Assembly: GCF_030247195.1 (NCBI RefSeq)
Contig: NC_080672.1
Location: 391,299,037 to 391,363,036, forward strand
DNA: 64,000 bases
Direction: 5' to 3'
Source: Topomyia yanbarensis
Lineage: Eukaryota; Arthropoda; Insecta; Diptera; Culicidae
Shown here: piece after piece, positions 12,262 to 24,184 of the stretch
How the letters are laid out: each line of letters starts with the position of its first letter
Position numbering within the stretch: the first letter of the stretch is position 1
Notes under the pieces: model-generated
Told to the model about the DNA's origin: nothing
The model's database searches: none
Seen by the model: only the letters and a program-made list of their open reading frames with translations
Program-made: the position numbers and the translations under genes

Positions 12262-12747
12262 ATGTGCCAAAATCCAAAAAAGTCTTCGATGTTTCGAATT
12301 TTCGCCAAAAATTTTTTTCGATGTTACATCAAATCTCGACGTTTCATACATTTTAAAGACATTTTGCATCAGAAATACAAATTCGATTTTGAAATTTTCC
12401 TTTACTCTCCCCTTTGAGCATTTTTCAGTTCAGTTTATATGGGAATTTGATGTGTGGCCGCACTCTTCAACCTGTAACTCCGGAACCGGAAGCCCAATCA
12501 ATAAAAAATTCAATAGCAGCCAATGAGAAGGTACCTTTCATTTGAGACTAAGTTTGTGCAACTCAGTCCAGCCATCTCTGAGAAACAGATGTGGCATTTT
12601 TTCCACATACACACATCCACACACACAGTCATTTTTCGAGCTCGACGAACTGAGTCGAAAGGCATTTGACACTCGGCCCTCCGCGCCGGGATTTTGATGA
12701 CGATTTTTAGAGTGATTGCATAAGCTTTCTATATAAGAAAGGCAAAA
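12262..12747 (+). mobile_element. GAAAGGCAAA-ended element, 3' part of the long variant
   Basis: This contains the landmarks of the long variant: CCTGTAACTCCGGAACCGG, CCATCTCTGAGAAA, a CA-rich microsatellite, CTCGACGAACTGAGTCGAA, CACTCGGCCCTCCG, and the terminal hairpin ending AAGAAAGGCAAAA. Its 5' end is missing. It lies directly after copy A. Confidence 0.7.
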
Positions 12748-14470
12748 TTGGCTCTTGTGTCAAAATATTCTAATTACCAGAGGAAATCATGGAGATTAAT
12801 AAACCGAACATAACTGCAAAGTACTGTTCGAATCGGTCATTTTTGGTCGGCCACTTTCACATGGAATTCCTCCAATGTAAATTTAAAAAGTTGAATTGAT
12901 GGTTGAAGTCGTAAATTTTCAAAAGCAATTATTTATTTTTCTGTACAATTTGTTTTAGACTTGGGAGGAGTCACTTATCTATTTTTCCAGCCATCACAGC
13001 ATGTAATAGGTAAACTATTCTTCATAACTTTGAATAAGATGTGACACTTAATTACATGTCAGTCCTTCTTTTCATGGGTGTGTGTGCTCTTTTGATGTCA
13101 TCAAATAATGAAACTGATAGGTCTCTGCACAATCTATATTAAGTTTTTTGTTCAGTTTGATAAGGAATTGATGCCGAGGAGTTAAGTATGCAGGGGAAAT
13201 ACGTATTGTTTGGTATGAGTAGGATAGCGGCTGATGTTACTAACGTATGTGGAATGTTACTAACGTATGTGGACAAAATTATAAATGCAATTTTTTGGTA
13301 GTAAAATATTTTTTTAATGTTCTCTTTATGAGAACATTTGTCAGCTTATTAACTTAATGTACAAAGTGAGCCCGTTCGAGAAGATTTACGATAGTTGCCA
13401 GGAAATTTTGACAGAGGAGCCGAAAAATTGATGTTGGCATTTTCTTAATTTTGATTATCATGTTTGTTAGTTTTAGGTCGAAAATTATTGGCCTATACTC
13501 TTCGCTTCAAAATATCACAAAAATTCTCAATTAAACGCAGTTGTACATTTGGAGGGTTATCAGCCTTTTGTACAAAAGGTATGCCATAACCCTCCATAGA
13601 ACCAAAATTTTTTTTTTGGCATGGTGGCTGGGTTCCAGAGTGGGCGTTCGCTGCCATATTGTTTACATGGTATCTCCTAGCGGGTCGAAATTAACACTGG
13701 ATGTTTAAAATAAATGTGCCTAGAGTATGACGTTTAGTATGGTGCCTTGCGCTGGGTTGCATTTTTGATTTAATACCGGAAGCGTTGTCCAAATTCCATT
13801 CCGCATACGTTAGTTATCAACAAATAAGTGCTCTGATCAAATGGGTGGTTTCAAAGAGTTAGGAACAGGCAGAAGTATATTTTTACTGTAATGGGACGGA
13901 TAGGCATTGGGCCTGTGGCCTTCGTCCAGCATGGTCCATTCTCGTTGGTACGGATGTCTTCATGATTGGTTGGTGGATGTGTGTTCTTACTTACAAGCGA
14001 ATTGACCTCCATTTTTCCCCGTTGGATTTTTACTTGCTTTACCACAACAGTGTATTAGGAAAACATAAACCGCAATAGTAACGTCTTGTCATTTCACTAC
14101 TTGCTATGCAAACGAATTCTTATTGTATATAAGCTACCTCTACCATATAGAAAACCGGGGCTTCCGAAGAACCAAATACTTCAGCAGCGAGAGCATACAT
14201 TTTTAAACTTACTTCACTATTGCTACTGTGCAATAACATTATTTTCGTTATTTACAAATGAAAAAGGATCGTTGTCGCAGCTCTGGTTTTGTTCTCTTCG
14301 CTTTGAATCAACCAACTGCCGCCGCCGCCAAGGTTTTCCTTTTATAACAAAACAACTCAACTTTGTAGCGACAGTTTCAATTTTTGTCCTGATGAAAATT
14401 AAATTTTAAATTTCATGTTGTTGCTGTTCACGTTGTATTTAAGAAAAAATAAATGAAAGAGATGGCAATA
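12748..14470. other. No gene recognised; 20-bp tandem duplication and a 45-nt hairpin
   Basis: The 20-mer ATGTTACTAACGTATGTGGA is repeated head to tail at 13234-13253 and 13254-13273. A hairpin lies at 13551-13595: GGAGGGTTAT pairs with ATAACCCTCC around an inner perfect palindrome CCTTTTGTACAAAAGG. The open frame at 14086-14409 has no recognised domain. Confidence 0.5.
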
Positions 14471-14475
14471 AAAAA
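14470..14475 (-). terminator. RNA polymerase III terminator of tRNA-Val copy 2
   Basis: A6 on the + strand equals T6 on the minus strand, four bases beyond the tRNA 3' end. Confidence 0.75.
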
Positions 14476-14479
14476 GATC

Positions 14480-14552
14480 TGTTTCCGCCCGGGATCGAAC
14501 CGGGGGCCTTCCGCGTGTTAGGCGGATGTGATAACCACTACACCACGGAAAC
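14480..14552 (-). tRNA. tRNA-Val (anticodon AAC), copy 2
   Basis: The 73-nt gene has a mature sequence identical to the copy at 4113-4185, with the same acceptor stem, AAC anticodon in loop CTAACAC, T arm, A discriminator and downstream T run. The flanks differ except for a short TCT/GATCT motif next to the 3' end. The two are therefore dispersed copies under selection or recent conversion, not one local duplication. Confidence 0.96.
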
Positions 14553-16139
14553 TTGCGTGGTGTTCGAGGCAGTGGATTGCAACACACTGAGTCGAGTACG
14601 TGTTTTGATATCAGGAGGAAAATTGTTAGCAGTTATTTTTGTATTTCATTTCAAGCTCATTGCCAGCCAAGTTGGTAATGTTTTCGCATGTTTTGCTTTA
14701 TGCTCATTTTGCCACACATTTTGCTATTGATAGAACTGCAGTTGATGCAGTAGAGTGGGCCTACATTCAACATAAGTTGCAATTGCCAACTTGGTAAACA
14801 TTTGCTCCACTGTATTATTTATTTAATTTCTTCAAATATCCTGTGTTCATTTTTGGAGGTAACAGAGAACATTTACTGCCAAGCAAAGAGAACAATATCC
14901 TGCAAAGGCAATAGAGCATACAATAGAAGGATCCTGCATAAAGACGGTAGTGTCAAGGCTTTGATTTCTTCTAGCTCGACATTATAATAAACTGGTACTG
15001 CCAATGAAAACCAACTGGAATTACTAAAGTTCACAAAAGTACTGCCCAGATAGTTCAACCAAATGAACCAGATGCAAATTCCCCTGCACTTTACAATCCA
15101 TTTACGGGACTGTAAAGTTAATTCACCATTATTTGCCCATTGTCTCCTAACTTCTTTCATCCATTATCAATAACTAACGTTCCCACGTTGCACTTGTTTG
15201 TCTGCTTTGGTTACGCGAGCTTGATTGCGAAGTTTTTATTAACCCGGCGCTGCCGGAGAAGTGCTTGCTTATCTTCCATACCCCATCGTCGTCGTCGGTA
15301 GTCGAAAGCTAACTTTCCGAGAGGGAGCAGCTGGTGCTGTACCAGCTGTCTTATGGCGTCTGGTGTACGAATAAACGCCAAATGGTTGGCTAGCGATAGG
15401 CTAAGGGGCGGTTGAAAAGAAAAGTGAAATTTTATATTACCATTTAGTCAATGGAATAATAGAGCAATAATTATAACTTATGCCAGTTACGTTATCCTAT
15501 GGTGCGGCGGCTGGTACACTATTTTTGCAGCGCGGGAAGATGATTAGTCAGTTTTAGATTAGTTTCGGCGAATCTACGCTTCATCCTGCAAAGGTATCCC
15601 CCTACCTACCTGTTCATAATGGTTTCGCAACCGAGCCGAATAAACCGAGAAAATTGAATACACGTGCAGTACTTGCTCCTTTCGCTTTCATTAGTGCGCG
15701 GTGTTAAAGTTCCATAATTGCTGGGAAGTTCCGCTTGCTCTTGTGGCTTTTTTTCTACTGACAGAGATCGAAAAGCTACTCGAGTGTCATTGGCATGTTG
15801 AGTGAGGTCTTATCAGTCAAAAGATGGTTTCCGCGTGTACGTGGATAAGCTGAAAGCTTTTGAATATTGGAACTGCGACTCAGGTCTTAATTTCTTGGAT
15901 GATCAGCTATTTTGACGAAAACGCATTATTCTGATAAGGCGATAGGTTTTCCAATAAGCACTCGGCATGATACTGTACCTTGATGTGGTCCGGGGGCTTT
16001 TCCATCAAAGCAGTATTACAGTGATTATATCACATTGAAACTTGGGATACGATTATTTTCGTTTTAGTTAAGATACATTGTGATCAAATTTAGCAGTTAA
16101 TTTGGCGACCTTTATTACCCAAAATAATGCACAATGACT
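14553..16139. other. No gene recognised; GC-richer island at about 15180-15680
   Basis: Around 15230-15410 the base composition rises and CG dinucleotides are frequent (TCGTCGTCGTCGG, GAGGGAGCAGCTGG), against AT-rich surroundings. No long frame spans it. It could be an msn 5' UTR exon, a promoter or an old repeat. A short CCAAGTTGG inverted pair lies near 14668 and 14790. Confidence 0.35.
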
Positions 16140-17880
16140 AGACATTCCCGGCATTGTCGCCATGACACGCTCCATGGCGACATTGCCGGGAATTCTAGTG
16201 AAATGGGAGAACCCACTTTCTTCTAGCAACTGAACCATACACTAAAAACTAAGTATATTTACGGTCCACGCGTGATCATTCAATAAAACGCGAACATGCG
16301 ATTGGCCACACGCCTATAAAAATAATGTATCCACGCCAGACATTGCATTTATCGCTCATATGAGTAAATGCGCCCGGATAGTTTGCTACTGCGACAGTAA
16401 AAACTCACATTTTCACACGAAAAGTTATTGGCACTCACACAACTTCTCCGGATAAATAAAACAGCCGGAGAATGAGTGAATGAGTTTATCACGGTATCCT
16501 TTTTGCGTTCGCTGCTTTGTTGTCGTTATTCCAAAACACGAAAAAACAAGTCTATCATGCTTTTTTGCCGCTTTTCTTTGTAATTAAATGTATTTTTTCG
16601 AAGTTTTAATTGATTTCCACGAAATTAAAATTTTATCACCTTCTCCGGTGAGAAGGAAAAAGTCAAATAAATTTTATCCGGAAAAACATTCTCACGCTAT
16701 TTGTGGAGACGGAGAATTTTGCGACTCATCTTATCTCGGAAGAGTTGCACATCGGATAAGCTACTTCTCGCGTGAGTGAGAGAGAATTACAATGCCTGAG
16801 AGAGAATTACAATGTTACATACACACTGCATACGCGACAAAAACGTCAACATACAAATGCTCGATCCTTCGCGATCATCCACGCACACCCACGTCCGCGA
16901 TCTCACAAACGGGGTAACACCCCTGTGACTAAGTGAATGGTTTAGCACTTATAAATTCACAAACGCGGTCTCAAGAGTGAACCTCCAAATGCCCGCATTC
17001 GCGCGATCATGAATTGGTTTCGTCCCCATTCTCGGCTCTAGTAGCATGAGTCCAATGCCTTCAGATGGGTCAAACAAAAAAATGACGCTAATATCCAGTA
17101 AACAACACCAAAATCGAATTTATACACGTGAAATCACATACACGCGACAAACAAACATACAAATGCTTGAGACCTTCGCTATCATCCACGCAACCTATAC
17201 CCGCATTCTCGCAGACATGATAACATACCGGTGATAATATGAACCTCTCAGCACTTATAAACATTCAAACGCGGTCGCAAGTGTGAATCTACAATCTCCC
17301 GCAGTCACGCGATTATGAATCGGGTGCGTCCGGAAGTTTCTATCCTCGATACCAGATGTTTAGGTCCATGCCTTCAATTGAACCAATTAAAAAAAGCTCT
17401 CATATCTACTGGACAACACCTTCCATTGCGACATGACCGGGAACTCTAGTGATATGGAATATCGCACTTTTTTCTAGCATCTGAGCCGCACACCAAAAAT
17501 TAAATATTAGATTCACGGTCTACGCGCAATCATCCAAGAATACACGCGAATATGCGAAAGGTACACGGTTATAAAATAGAATGTAACACGCGTTAGCATA
17601 CGTTAGCATACGTGACATACAAACGTACACGCGATCAAACACATTGACGTACAACTGCTCATGTCCTTCATGATGATACACGAGCTCGCGACATCCCTAC
17701 GCCTGCACAGACCTGAACCGCTCAATGAATACCACATTCAGAATGAATACCACGCCCCGCTGCAATTGTCCTTTAGCAGCGTTATAGTGGGCGCAATCTC
17801 GTCTGCAATTGTAGTGAGTGATTCTGACGGGGAGCCCTTCCGAGAATCTAGCTCTACAGCTCCAGTAGGACAATTAGAAA
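16140..17880 (+). repeat. 470-500 bp CG-rich repeat, cluster 2, interrupted
   Basis: The same unit as at 6570-9765. Landmarks are CTCCATGGCGACATTGCCGG near 16171, CAAATGCTCGATCCTTCGCG near 16853, ATCATGAATTGGTTTCGTCC near 17005, CAAATGCTTGAGACCTTCGC near 17160 and ACAACTGCTCATGTCCTTCA near 17651. The cluster ends with GGAGCCCTTCCGAGAATC at about 17830. Between about 16335 and 16816 an unrelated AT-richer segment interrupts a unit; it ends in two copies of a 20-mer (16777-16796 and 16797-16816). Confidence 0.65.
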
Positions 17881-18189
17881 CAGAAAGTCGATAGGTTTTC
17901 CAATAACTTTTTGGAGGGTTCGAATCATGATTATCATCTGGTTCGAGCGATATTTAGCAGTTTAATGAATCAAGCGGAGGCGAAGCATAGTACATTTTTA
18001 TAAGATGCACACTAACACGTATCTTATGAGGTGTCCCAGAATGTCGACTCACAATTTTAAATAGGCTATATGAACTCTTTTTAATGGAATTTCGACTGTT
18101 ATTTAACTCGGGACAAGTTGATGCATTCATATCCTTGGAAACGAATTAGACTCTGTGTGCTTAATATCCGCCTACACGGAAAAAATCCG

Positions 18190-19800
18190 TTCATAAATTC
18201 ATGAAAAAAGAGCACGATTTCGTGAACTGAACGATTTACGAAAAGCGTGACCAAGTTCCTGGAAATATGGATAATAAACCACATATTCATGAAACTATTG
18301 GTGTTTCCAAAATACTAGTTCGCCCCGAATATATGGCGTTACATTCGAATATTTGGTTGGGTTACTGTTGTTGTTCATGATTTCTGGGCTTATTCGTGAT
18401 TTTTATGATTTCTCATCACGTTATTTCATGCATGAGTTTACTACCGGATTTTTCTACGGGATTTATGTTCATGATAGTCGCGATTTTCGTAATATCTATT
18501 CACGTTATCGCGATATTTTAGTCGCGAGTAGAGTGATTCATGCTCATGATTTCAGGATTTTAGTCACGATTTTTGAAATTTAATCTAGAGTAGGGGAGCC
18601 CGGGGCTAGTTGGCGGTTGGGGTAAGTTGGCGGTTGGGGTAAGTTGGCGGAATCCCTTTTTCTCTGTTTCTATTAGATGTATAGCGCTACCTCTTTTTGT
18701 GTACCTCAAGTTATGTGAAACCCATTATCCAATGTGTTTTTGGAACAAAAAACGATTTGTTTGGCGAAGTTGTGGGTGATATTGTGTTTTCGAGCGTACC
18801 AAGTAAATTTTCTAAATTTTAAATAAATTTTTCGATAGCGCGTGAAAAGAGCTTTCAGTATCTGTACAGATATTACATCTATCCAAAAACAAAAGTTTTT
18901 TTTAAAATAGTTTTTAATAAAATATGCGGTTGGGGTTACTTGGCGGTGCTGCACGCGGGGTAAGTTGGCGATACTATTTACTGCGTAAAAAAAGCCATCA
19001 TTTTTTTATTTCTGGAATTCACTTCAAAGTAAGAAAATTTTTTCTTGTGAATCTCGTTAATGCAGGAGACATTTATTCCGGCCAATCGCATAAATAATTT
19101 CGAAAATTTGCTTTTGAATAGGGAGTACGCGTCAAAGTCAAAATACCGGGGTATTGAAACTGAAATATAGTAGCAAATGTTAGTTAATATACAGTTTTCT
19201 TGAAAAGACATTCAGCACGTTCCAAAAGGACCCTTGAAGTAATTGTATCTCCATGTGATTGCTTAGTTTTTGGCGTATCCACACATACCGCCAACTTACC
19301 CCGGGGCCGGTTTTCCGCGTCACTTATTTTTGTCTCTAAAAATGGAGACAATGCATCAAACACTTAATAAAAAATCAGAGATGTTGCCAACAGTCTGCTC
19401 TTTCATGCCACGTGATCTATTTTGCAAGATCTACCTACATCAAAGCGATAAAAATTAAAAACTGAAAACACCGCCAACTAGCCCCGGTCGCCCCTAATGT
19501 TATTTATGCTTATGATTTCAAGAACTCATGATTTTCATAATTTTCATTCTCATTGTGATGATATTTTAGTCACGAGTAGAGATTTATGTTTATGTTCATG
19601 GTTTCTGGATCTTAGTCACGATATTTTTGTCACAAATTGTGCGATTTTCGTAATTTCTGTTTACGTTATCGTGATATTTTGTTCTAGAGCTTACTTTCGA
19701 ATTTAACGCGTGGAGTAATGTGACTTATATTCATGATATCAGCAGTTTTATCACCATATTCGTAATTTCTCTTCGTCTTATCACGATCTTTTGTCTCTTG
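18190..19800. repeat. Degenerate CATGATTT/CACGATTTT short-repeat tract, split by a TIR element
   Basis: Variants of TTCATGATTTC, CACGTTATCGCGATATTTT and TAGTCACGAGTAGAG recur irregularly at about 18375-18590 and again at about 19500-19800. The tract is interrupted by the element at 18593-19494. No open frame has recognisable content. Confidence 0.5.
18593..19494. mobile_element. 902-bp non-autonomous TIR DNA transposon with TA flanks and internal GGGGTAAGTTGGCGG repeats
   Basis: The left end (GGGGAGCCCGGGGCTAGTTG and following) and the reverse complement of the right end (GGGGCGACCGGGGCTAGTTG and following) match over about 24 bp with a few differences. Both ends are followed by TA (18591-18592 and 19495-19496). 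A 15-bp motif near GGGGTAAGTTGGCGG recurs at 18602, 18619, 18636, 18932 and 18957 on + and at 19288 and 19471 on -, as subterminal protein-binding repeats often do. No transposase frame is present. The TA duplication suggests a Tc1/mariner-type mobiliser (inference). Confidence 0.75.
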
Positions 19801-19935
19801 GTTACTATCGGATTTTTTACTCGAAGTAACAATATGAACCGAATCATAAAAGTGTGACCAATTCGGGACATCTTGAAAACGATTTATGCTGCTCAGCACA
19901 GTTTTCGTTTTCACACAAAATAGATCGTAAATTAT

Positions 19936-20012
19936 GCCCGGAGGCGAGATTCGAACCCGTAACCTTTGAGACTCAGGCCCGATTCACTAACCCTTGTGCT
20001 ATCCCTGAGATG
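19936..20012 (-). mobile_element. tRNA-like SINE head, minus orientation
   Basis: The minus strand has a tRNA-like A-box region (GGGATAGCACAAGGGTTAG) and B box (GGGTTCGAATCTC), but no full acceptor pairing. A related plus-strand copy lies at 20559-20633. The two enclose the fold-back element at 20147-20310. Confidence 0.55.
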
Positions 20013-20146
20013 ACGTCACAGAAAGAATATATGAGTATCACACTAGCGAGATCACACACAACCACAGATGCCATCCAACACATTTGATCTATTTAATTTC
20101 ACCGCTAGATACCAAGGCTCGGGTTTTTATTATCGTCTTATGTCTT

Positions 20147-20310
20147 ATGGGGTTATCGATTGATTGACACCGGTGTAGTAGAGTGCACTGAAACTGCACC
20201 GTTTTTGCACTTTCTAGCAGAAGTGCAGAAAACTGGGTATGTTCCATTGCTAGAAAGTGCAAAATCAGTGCAATCCACTACACCGGTGTCAATCAATCGA
20301 AAAACCCCAT
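20147..20310. mobile_element. Fold-back (long inverted repeat) element, about 164 bp
   Basis: The left arm 20147-20220 and right arm 20243-20310 are reverse complements over about 65-70 positions, with one 12-base insertion in the left arm (AAACTGCACCGT) and a few mismatches. Arms share TCGATTGATTGACACCGGTG and TTTTGCACTTTCTAGCA. The loop is about 22 nt. This is a typical fold-back MITE shape. No target duplication could be fixed by eye. Confidence 0.75.
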
Positions 20311-20558
20311 TAGTTTTAGTTCATTACCCATCGCACTTCGGTGGGTGACATGGCTAAACAAGACTGTCGATTCCTGGTCCCTTGCCCAGTTAACAGAGGT
20401 ATGACGGAAGCGAATCCGCCGTTCGAATTAAACCTATAGTTCATTTATTTGGTGTTTGGCATAAGTTCCAATACATTATTTAAGACTTTTTTGGCAGAGT
20501 AGAGTCTCCGTCGCTAGTGCGATAATCATATGATCCCAGAAAGAGCACATCATCATAT

Positions 20559-20633
20559 CCTAGGGATAGCATAAGGGTTAGTGCATTGGGCCGGAGTCTC
20601 GAAGGTTGCGGGTTCGAATCTCATCTTTGGGGG
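20559..20633 (+). mobile_element. tRNA-like SINE head, plus orientation
   Basis: This carries GGGATAGCATAAGGGTTAG and GGGTTCGAATCTC, the same boxes as the minus copy at 19936-20012, with about 70% similarity by eye. A T-rich stretch follows. Confidence 0.55.
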
Positions 20634-20729
20634 AATTTTTTTCACATAATTGCTTCCACTTCACTCACCATTTCGATCAGTTTTCCTCGTTGGATACCAC
20701 CAAAAAAGTCGTAAATAAATACATATTAA

Positions 20730-21010
20730 CACTTCTGAGAGTTGCATAGATCGTATCATTTATCAAGGTGAATCCAGATTTATGTAACTCTTTACCCCAT
20801 CCCACTAACAAAAACTCCTTCTCGTGGCACACGTGGAAATACAGAGGTATTCACGATCTCCATAACAACGTTTGTTACACTAACGTTCCTTTCCATCCTC
20901 GATGGCTGTAAGGACATGGCCGGCGCTGTTATTGGAATATATCAAAGTATAGAACTCTCGAAACGTGCACATTGAGAATGGATAGCAGCTCCCAGACCCC
21001 ATTCCACAGT
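20730..21010 (-). repeat. Dispersed repeat, inverted mate of 11090-11410
   Basis: The reverse complement matches the 11.1 kb copy, for example CGAAACGTGCACATTGAGAA against TTCTCAATGTGCACGTTTCG, and the GTTTGTTACACTAACGTTCC segment. Confidence 0.65.
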
Positions 21011-21503
21011 GGGACGAACCCGGACTTAAGTCCATATGTGAAGGTTATGCGATATTCTCACTAGTATTTTTCTCGTATCAGCTGAGCCTTTAGAGGCATT
21101 TTCGCGAGATTTTAGATGATTTAAACGCAAAATGAATTTTTAACAACTTTTTGAAGGTCATAACTCAAGTGTTTTTTGCATTATTTGACCATAGAAACAT
21201 CAAACGATTATTTTCGTTTTTTAAAGAAACGGTTGATTTTACACATTGCATTACTTGACCAAAAATTATCCGTGTGATAAAATTACATCGTAAAATCGCC
21301 AAAAATAAGTCACTAGTTAGTGTTTAGATAACTGTCTGTCATTAATTTTTATTGAGTTCGAACTTCTAATGGGATAACAACAACGACGCCCGTGAAGTCC
21401 CGCGATCACACTACACTCATTCGAAAGCTTTTAATTTTCTCTTTAAAATGAGTCTATGTTAGTTTTGCGAAAGCTTGCGATAAGCAATCAAAATTTAAAA
21501 AAA

Positions 21504-22500
21504 CCTGTTTTAATCCACCTACAGGTGCAATTGTGCCTTTCTCATTTCTCCAAACTATGATTTAATAGCTGGTTCGTACAATATAACTTTATGGAAATGT
21601 CTTTCATTCTTATTACACTTGGTAAGTATATATAAGAGCACCTTTTTGCATTCATCGCGGTATCGGTTTGAATCGGAGTTTTCTATGTGATCGACCTCCA
21701 CAACCCGTAACTCCGGTGCTGGAAGTCGGATGGAGATGGAATTTAATATCAGTTTCTGGGGACGCAACACCTTTCATTTGAGACTAAGTTGAGCAAATCT
21801 AGCCATTTTCGAGAAACCAATATAACCGTTATTCTGACTTTGGATGCTTCCGGATCCGTCGATGGTGGCCAGTGTGGCCAAAGAGACTTTGAATGACTGT
21901 TGGGGACCTAGATCTACAAATTCAACAGTTGTGTTTACATTTTGGAAAAAAATCACCTTTTTACATTCATCGCAGAATTCGTTAGAATCGGGATTTGCTG
22001 CGTGATCGTACGTATCACCCTGTAATTCAGGAACCAGAACTCGGATCCACACAAAATTCAACAGCAGCTGATGGACCTTTCATTTAAAATTAAGTTTGTC
22101 AAAATCGGTTCAGAAAATTCCGAGAAACCGATTTGGAAAAATCAACAAATTTTGTTTTGTAACCATACTCTTCAACTCGTAATTCGGAACAAGATGTCGG
22201 TTGAAAATGAAATTCAATAGCAACCTATGGGAATATTCATTTGAATCTTAGTTTGCAAAAATCGGTTCAGCCTTCTCCGAGTAACCGATGTGGACATTTT
22301 GTTAACAAATCCGCACATACACACACATACATACACACATACACATACACAAATACATACATACACACATACATACACACAGATATTTTGCGATCTCGGC
22401 GAACTGAGTCGAATGTTATATGAGACTCGGCCCTCCGGGCCTCGGTTAGAAAGTCCGTTTTTGGAGCAATTGCATAACCTTTCTATATAAGAAAGGCAAA
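21504..22500 (+). mobile_element. GAAAGGCAAA-ended element, full-length long variant (copy B)
   Basis: This starts CCTGTTTTAATCCACCTACA, then TGCCTTTCTCATT, and ends ACCTTTCTATATAAGAAAGG plus CAAA. The body contains three blocks of CCGTAACTCCGG-type and CGGTTCAG-type sequence with internal repetition. A CA/TACA microsatellite lies at 22315-22383, and the GACTCGGCCCTCCGGGCCTC block comes before the terminal hairpin. No credible open frame. At about 997 bp it is the most complete long copy in the window. Confidence 0.75.
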
Positions 22501-22502
22501 AG

Positions 22503-23702
22503 AATAATATTCAATTAGCTTAATAAGCATGAGTTCAATGTTATCTTCATGTGATTATAATTTGCAAAGGTTGGTGGAATGCGTTTGAACGTGTAGGGAA
22601 TGGGGGTTTAGTAGAGTGGGTGTGGAGGGTGCGTCAGAAATCCTTCATCTTATTTCGGTATACGGGGTGGATGAAGGAAATCTGGGCGTGAGGGTGATCC
22701 AAGAAGAGGGGAGTGATGAAGGATGGAGGTGTAAGGGCAAGGTGGGGGGGGGGGGGAAGGGGCGGCTGCGCAATACTCCACTGCATATTTTGCCTTCCAT
22801 TTGAGACTTGGTTTGAGAAAATCGGTTCAGTCATCACCGATGAACCAATGTGACTTTAATTGTGGAATATGCCCGGAATTCCGGACTTCCGGAATCGTCG
22901 ATAGTGGACAATATATTCAAAGAATGTTTGATTGGCAATCAGTGATCTAGATCTACGATTAGAAGTAATTTGGTGACCATTTCAATAGTTTTTAGCCTCT
23001 GAGGTATTACGATTGTACCGATTTATATGGGAAATTCCAGTGTATCCTTACTAACACCCCTGTAACTCCGGAAGCTAGAGTCAGAACCGAATGAAATTCA
23101 GCAGCAGTCAATGGCATTACTGTATCTTTCATTTGAAATTAAGTTCGTAAAAATCGGTAGAGAATTCGTTGTGGAATGGGTGTGATATTAGCTTAGGAAC
23201 TTGGCGGGTTCCCCGAGGGCGTCATGAACCGTCATAGGTGGCCAATGTGGTCAAAGCTGCTTTGATTGATCATTAGTGACCCAGACCCGCAAACTAGAGT
23301 AATGTTACATCAATTTTAATATGTTTTACATCATTTGAACATTATGGGGGTACCAGTTTATATGGGAATTTGCTGTGTGACCGCACTCTTCAACCCGTAA
23401 CTCCGGAACCAGAAGTCGGATCAGCTAAAAATTCAATAGCAGCTTATGGGAGCGTTATACCTTTCAGATGAAACTAAGTTTGCGAAAATCGGTTCAGCCA
23501 TCTCTGAGAAAATTGTGTGAGTTTAAATGACACACACACATACACACACATACACACACACACATACATACACACACACAGACATTTGCCGATCTCGACG
23601 AACTGAATCGAATGGTGTATGATACTCGGCCCTCCGGGCCTCGGTTAAAAAGTCGATTTTTACAGTGATTGCATAGCCTTTCTTTATATGAGAAAGGCAA
23701 AA
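22503..23702 (+). mobile_element. GAAAGGCAAA-ended element, 5'-truncated long variant (copy C)
   Basis: This begins directly after copy B with an internal segment (GCATGAGTTCAATGTTATCT) also found in copy E, includes a G13 tract (22744-22756), a long CA/CATA microsatellite (23529-23580), and the terminal hairpin ending TATGAGAAAGGCAAAA. Juxtaposition with copy B suggests insertion of one into the other. Confidence 0.7.
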
Positions 23703-24184
23703 ACTGTCAATGGAGACGCATGGTTATTAGTGATATTGAATTTGAATAATCATTTTATAGCTAGAATAATGACATTAATACATGCACAACTTTCAAATAG
23801 CATTGAGAGCATGATCTACAAGGGTTTTACTAGTGATCAAGAATAAGACGCCGAGTAGGAAGTATGGTTTTTTAGGTGGTAAAGAATGTTTAAAAATCAG
23901 TAAATATTTTCAACCATCTGAGATATGTCATAAAATGTTTCATGAACTATTTTTGCTAACTTATGCAATAACTGTCAAATTCACTCAAAACATGGTTGAG
24001 TTCTAGTCATTTGGTGAGACTATTTAGATCCGAGTTTGCATAGCACTGATATAGCTTAAGGGTATGCGATATTATCCATATAAAATAAAAACATTTTTAA
24101 ATGAATCATATACGCAAAAAAAGGGTTTTGGATTTATTTTTATTTAAGATATGAAATAAGCAATCTAAGTAACTTAAAACACAC

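Noticed and set aside
22241..22490. Open frames rich in His/Thr/Tyr over 22.2-22.5 kb
   Set aside because: These are translations of the CA/TACA microsatellite inside the GAAAGGCAAA-ended repeat.
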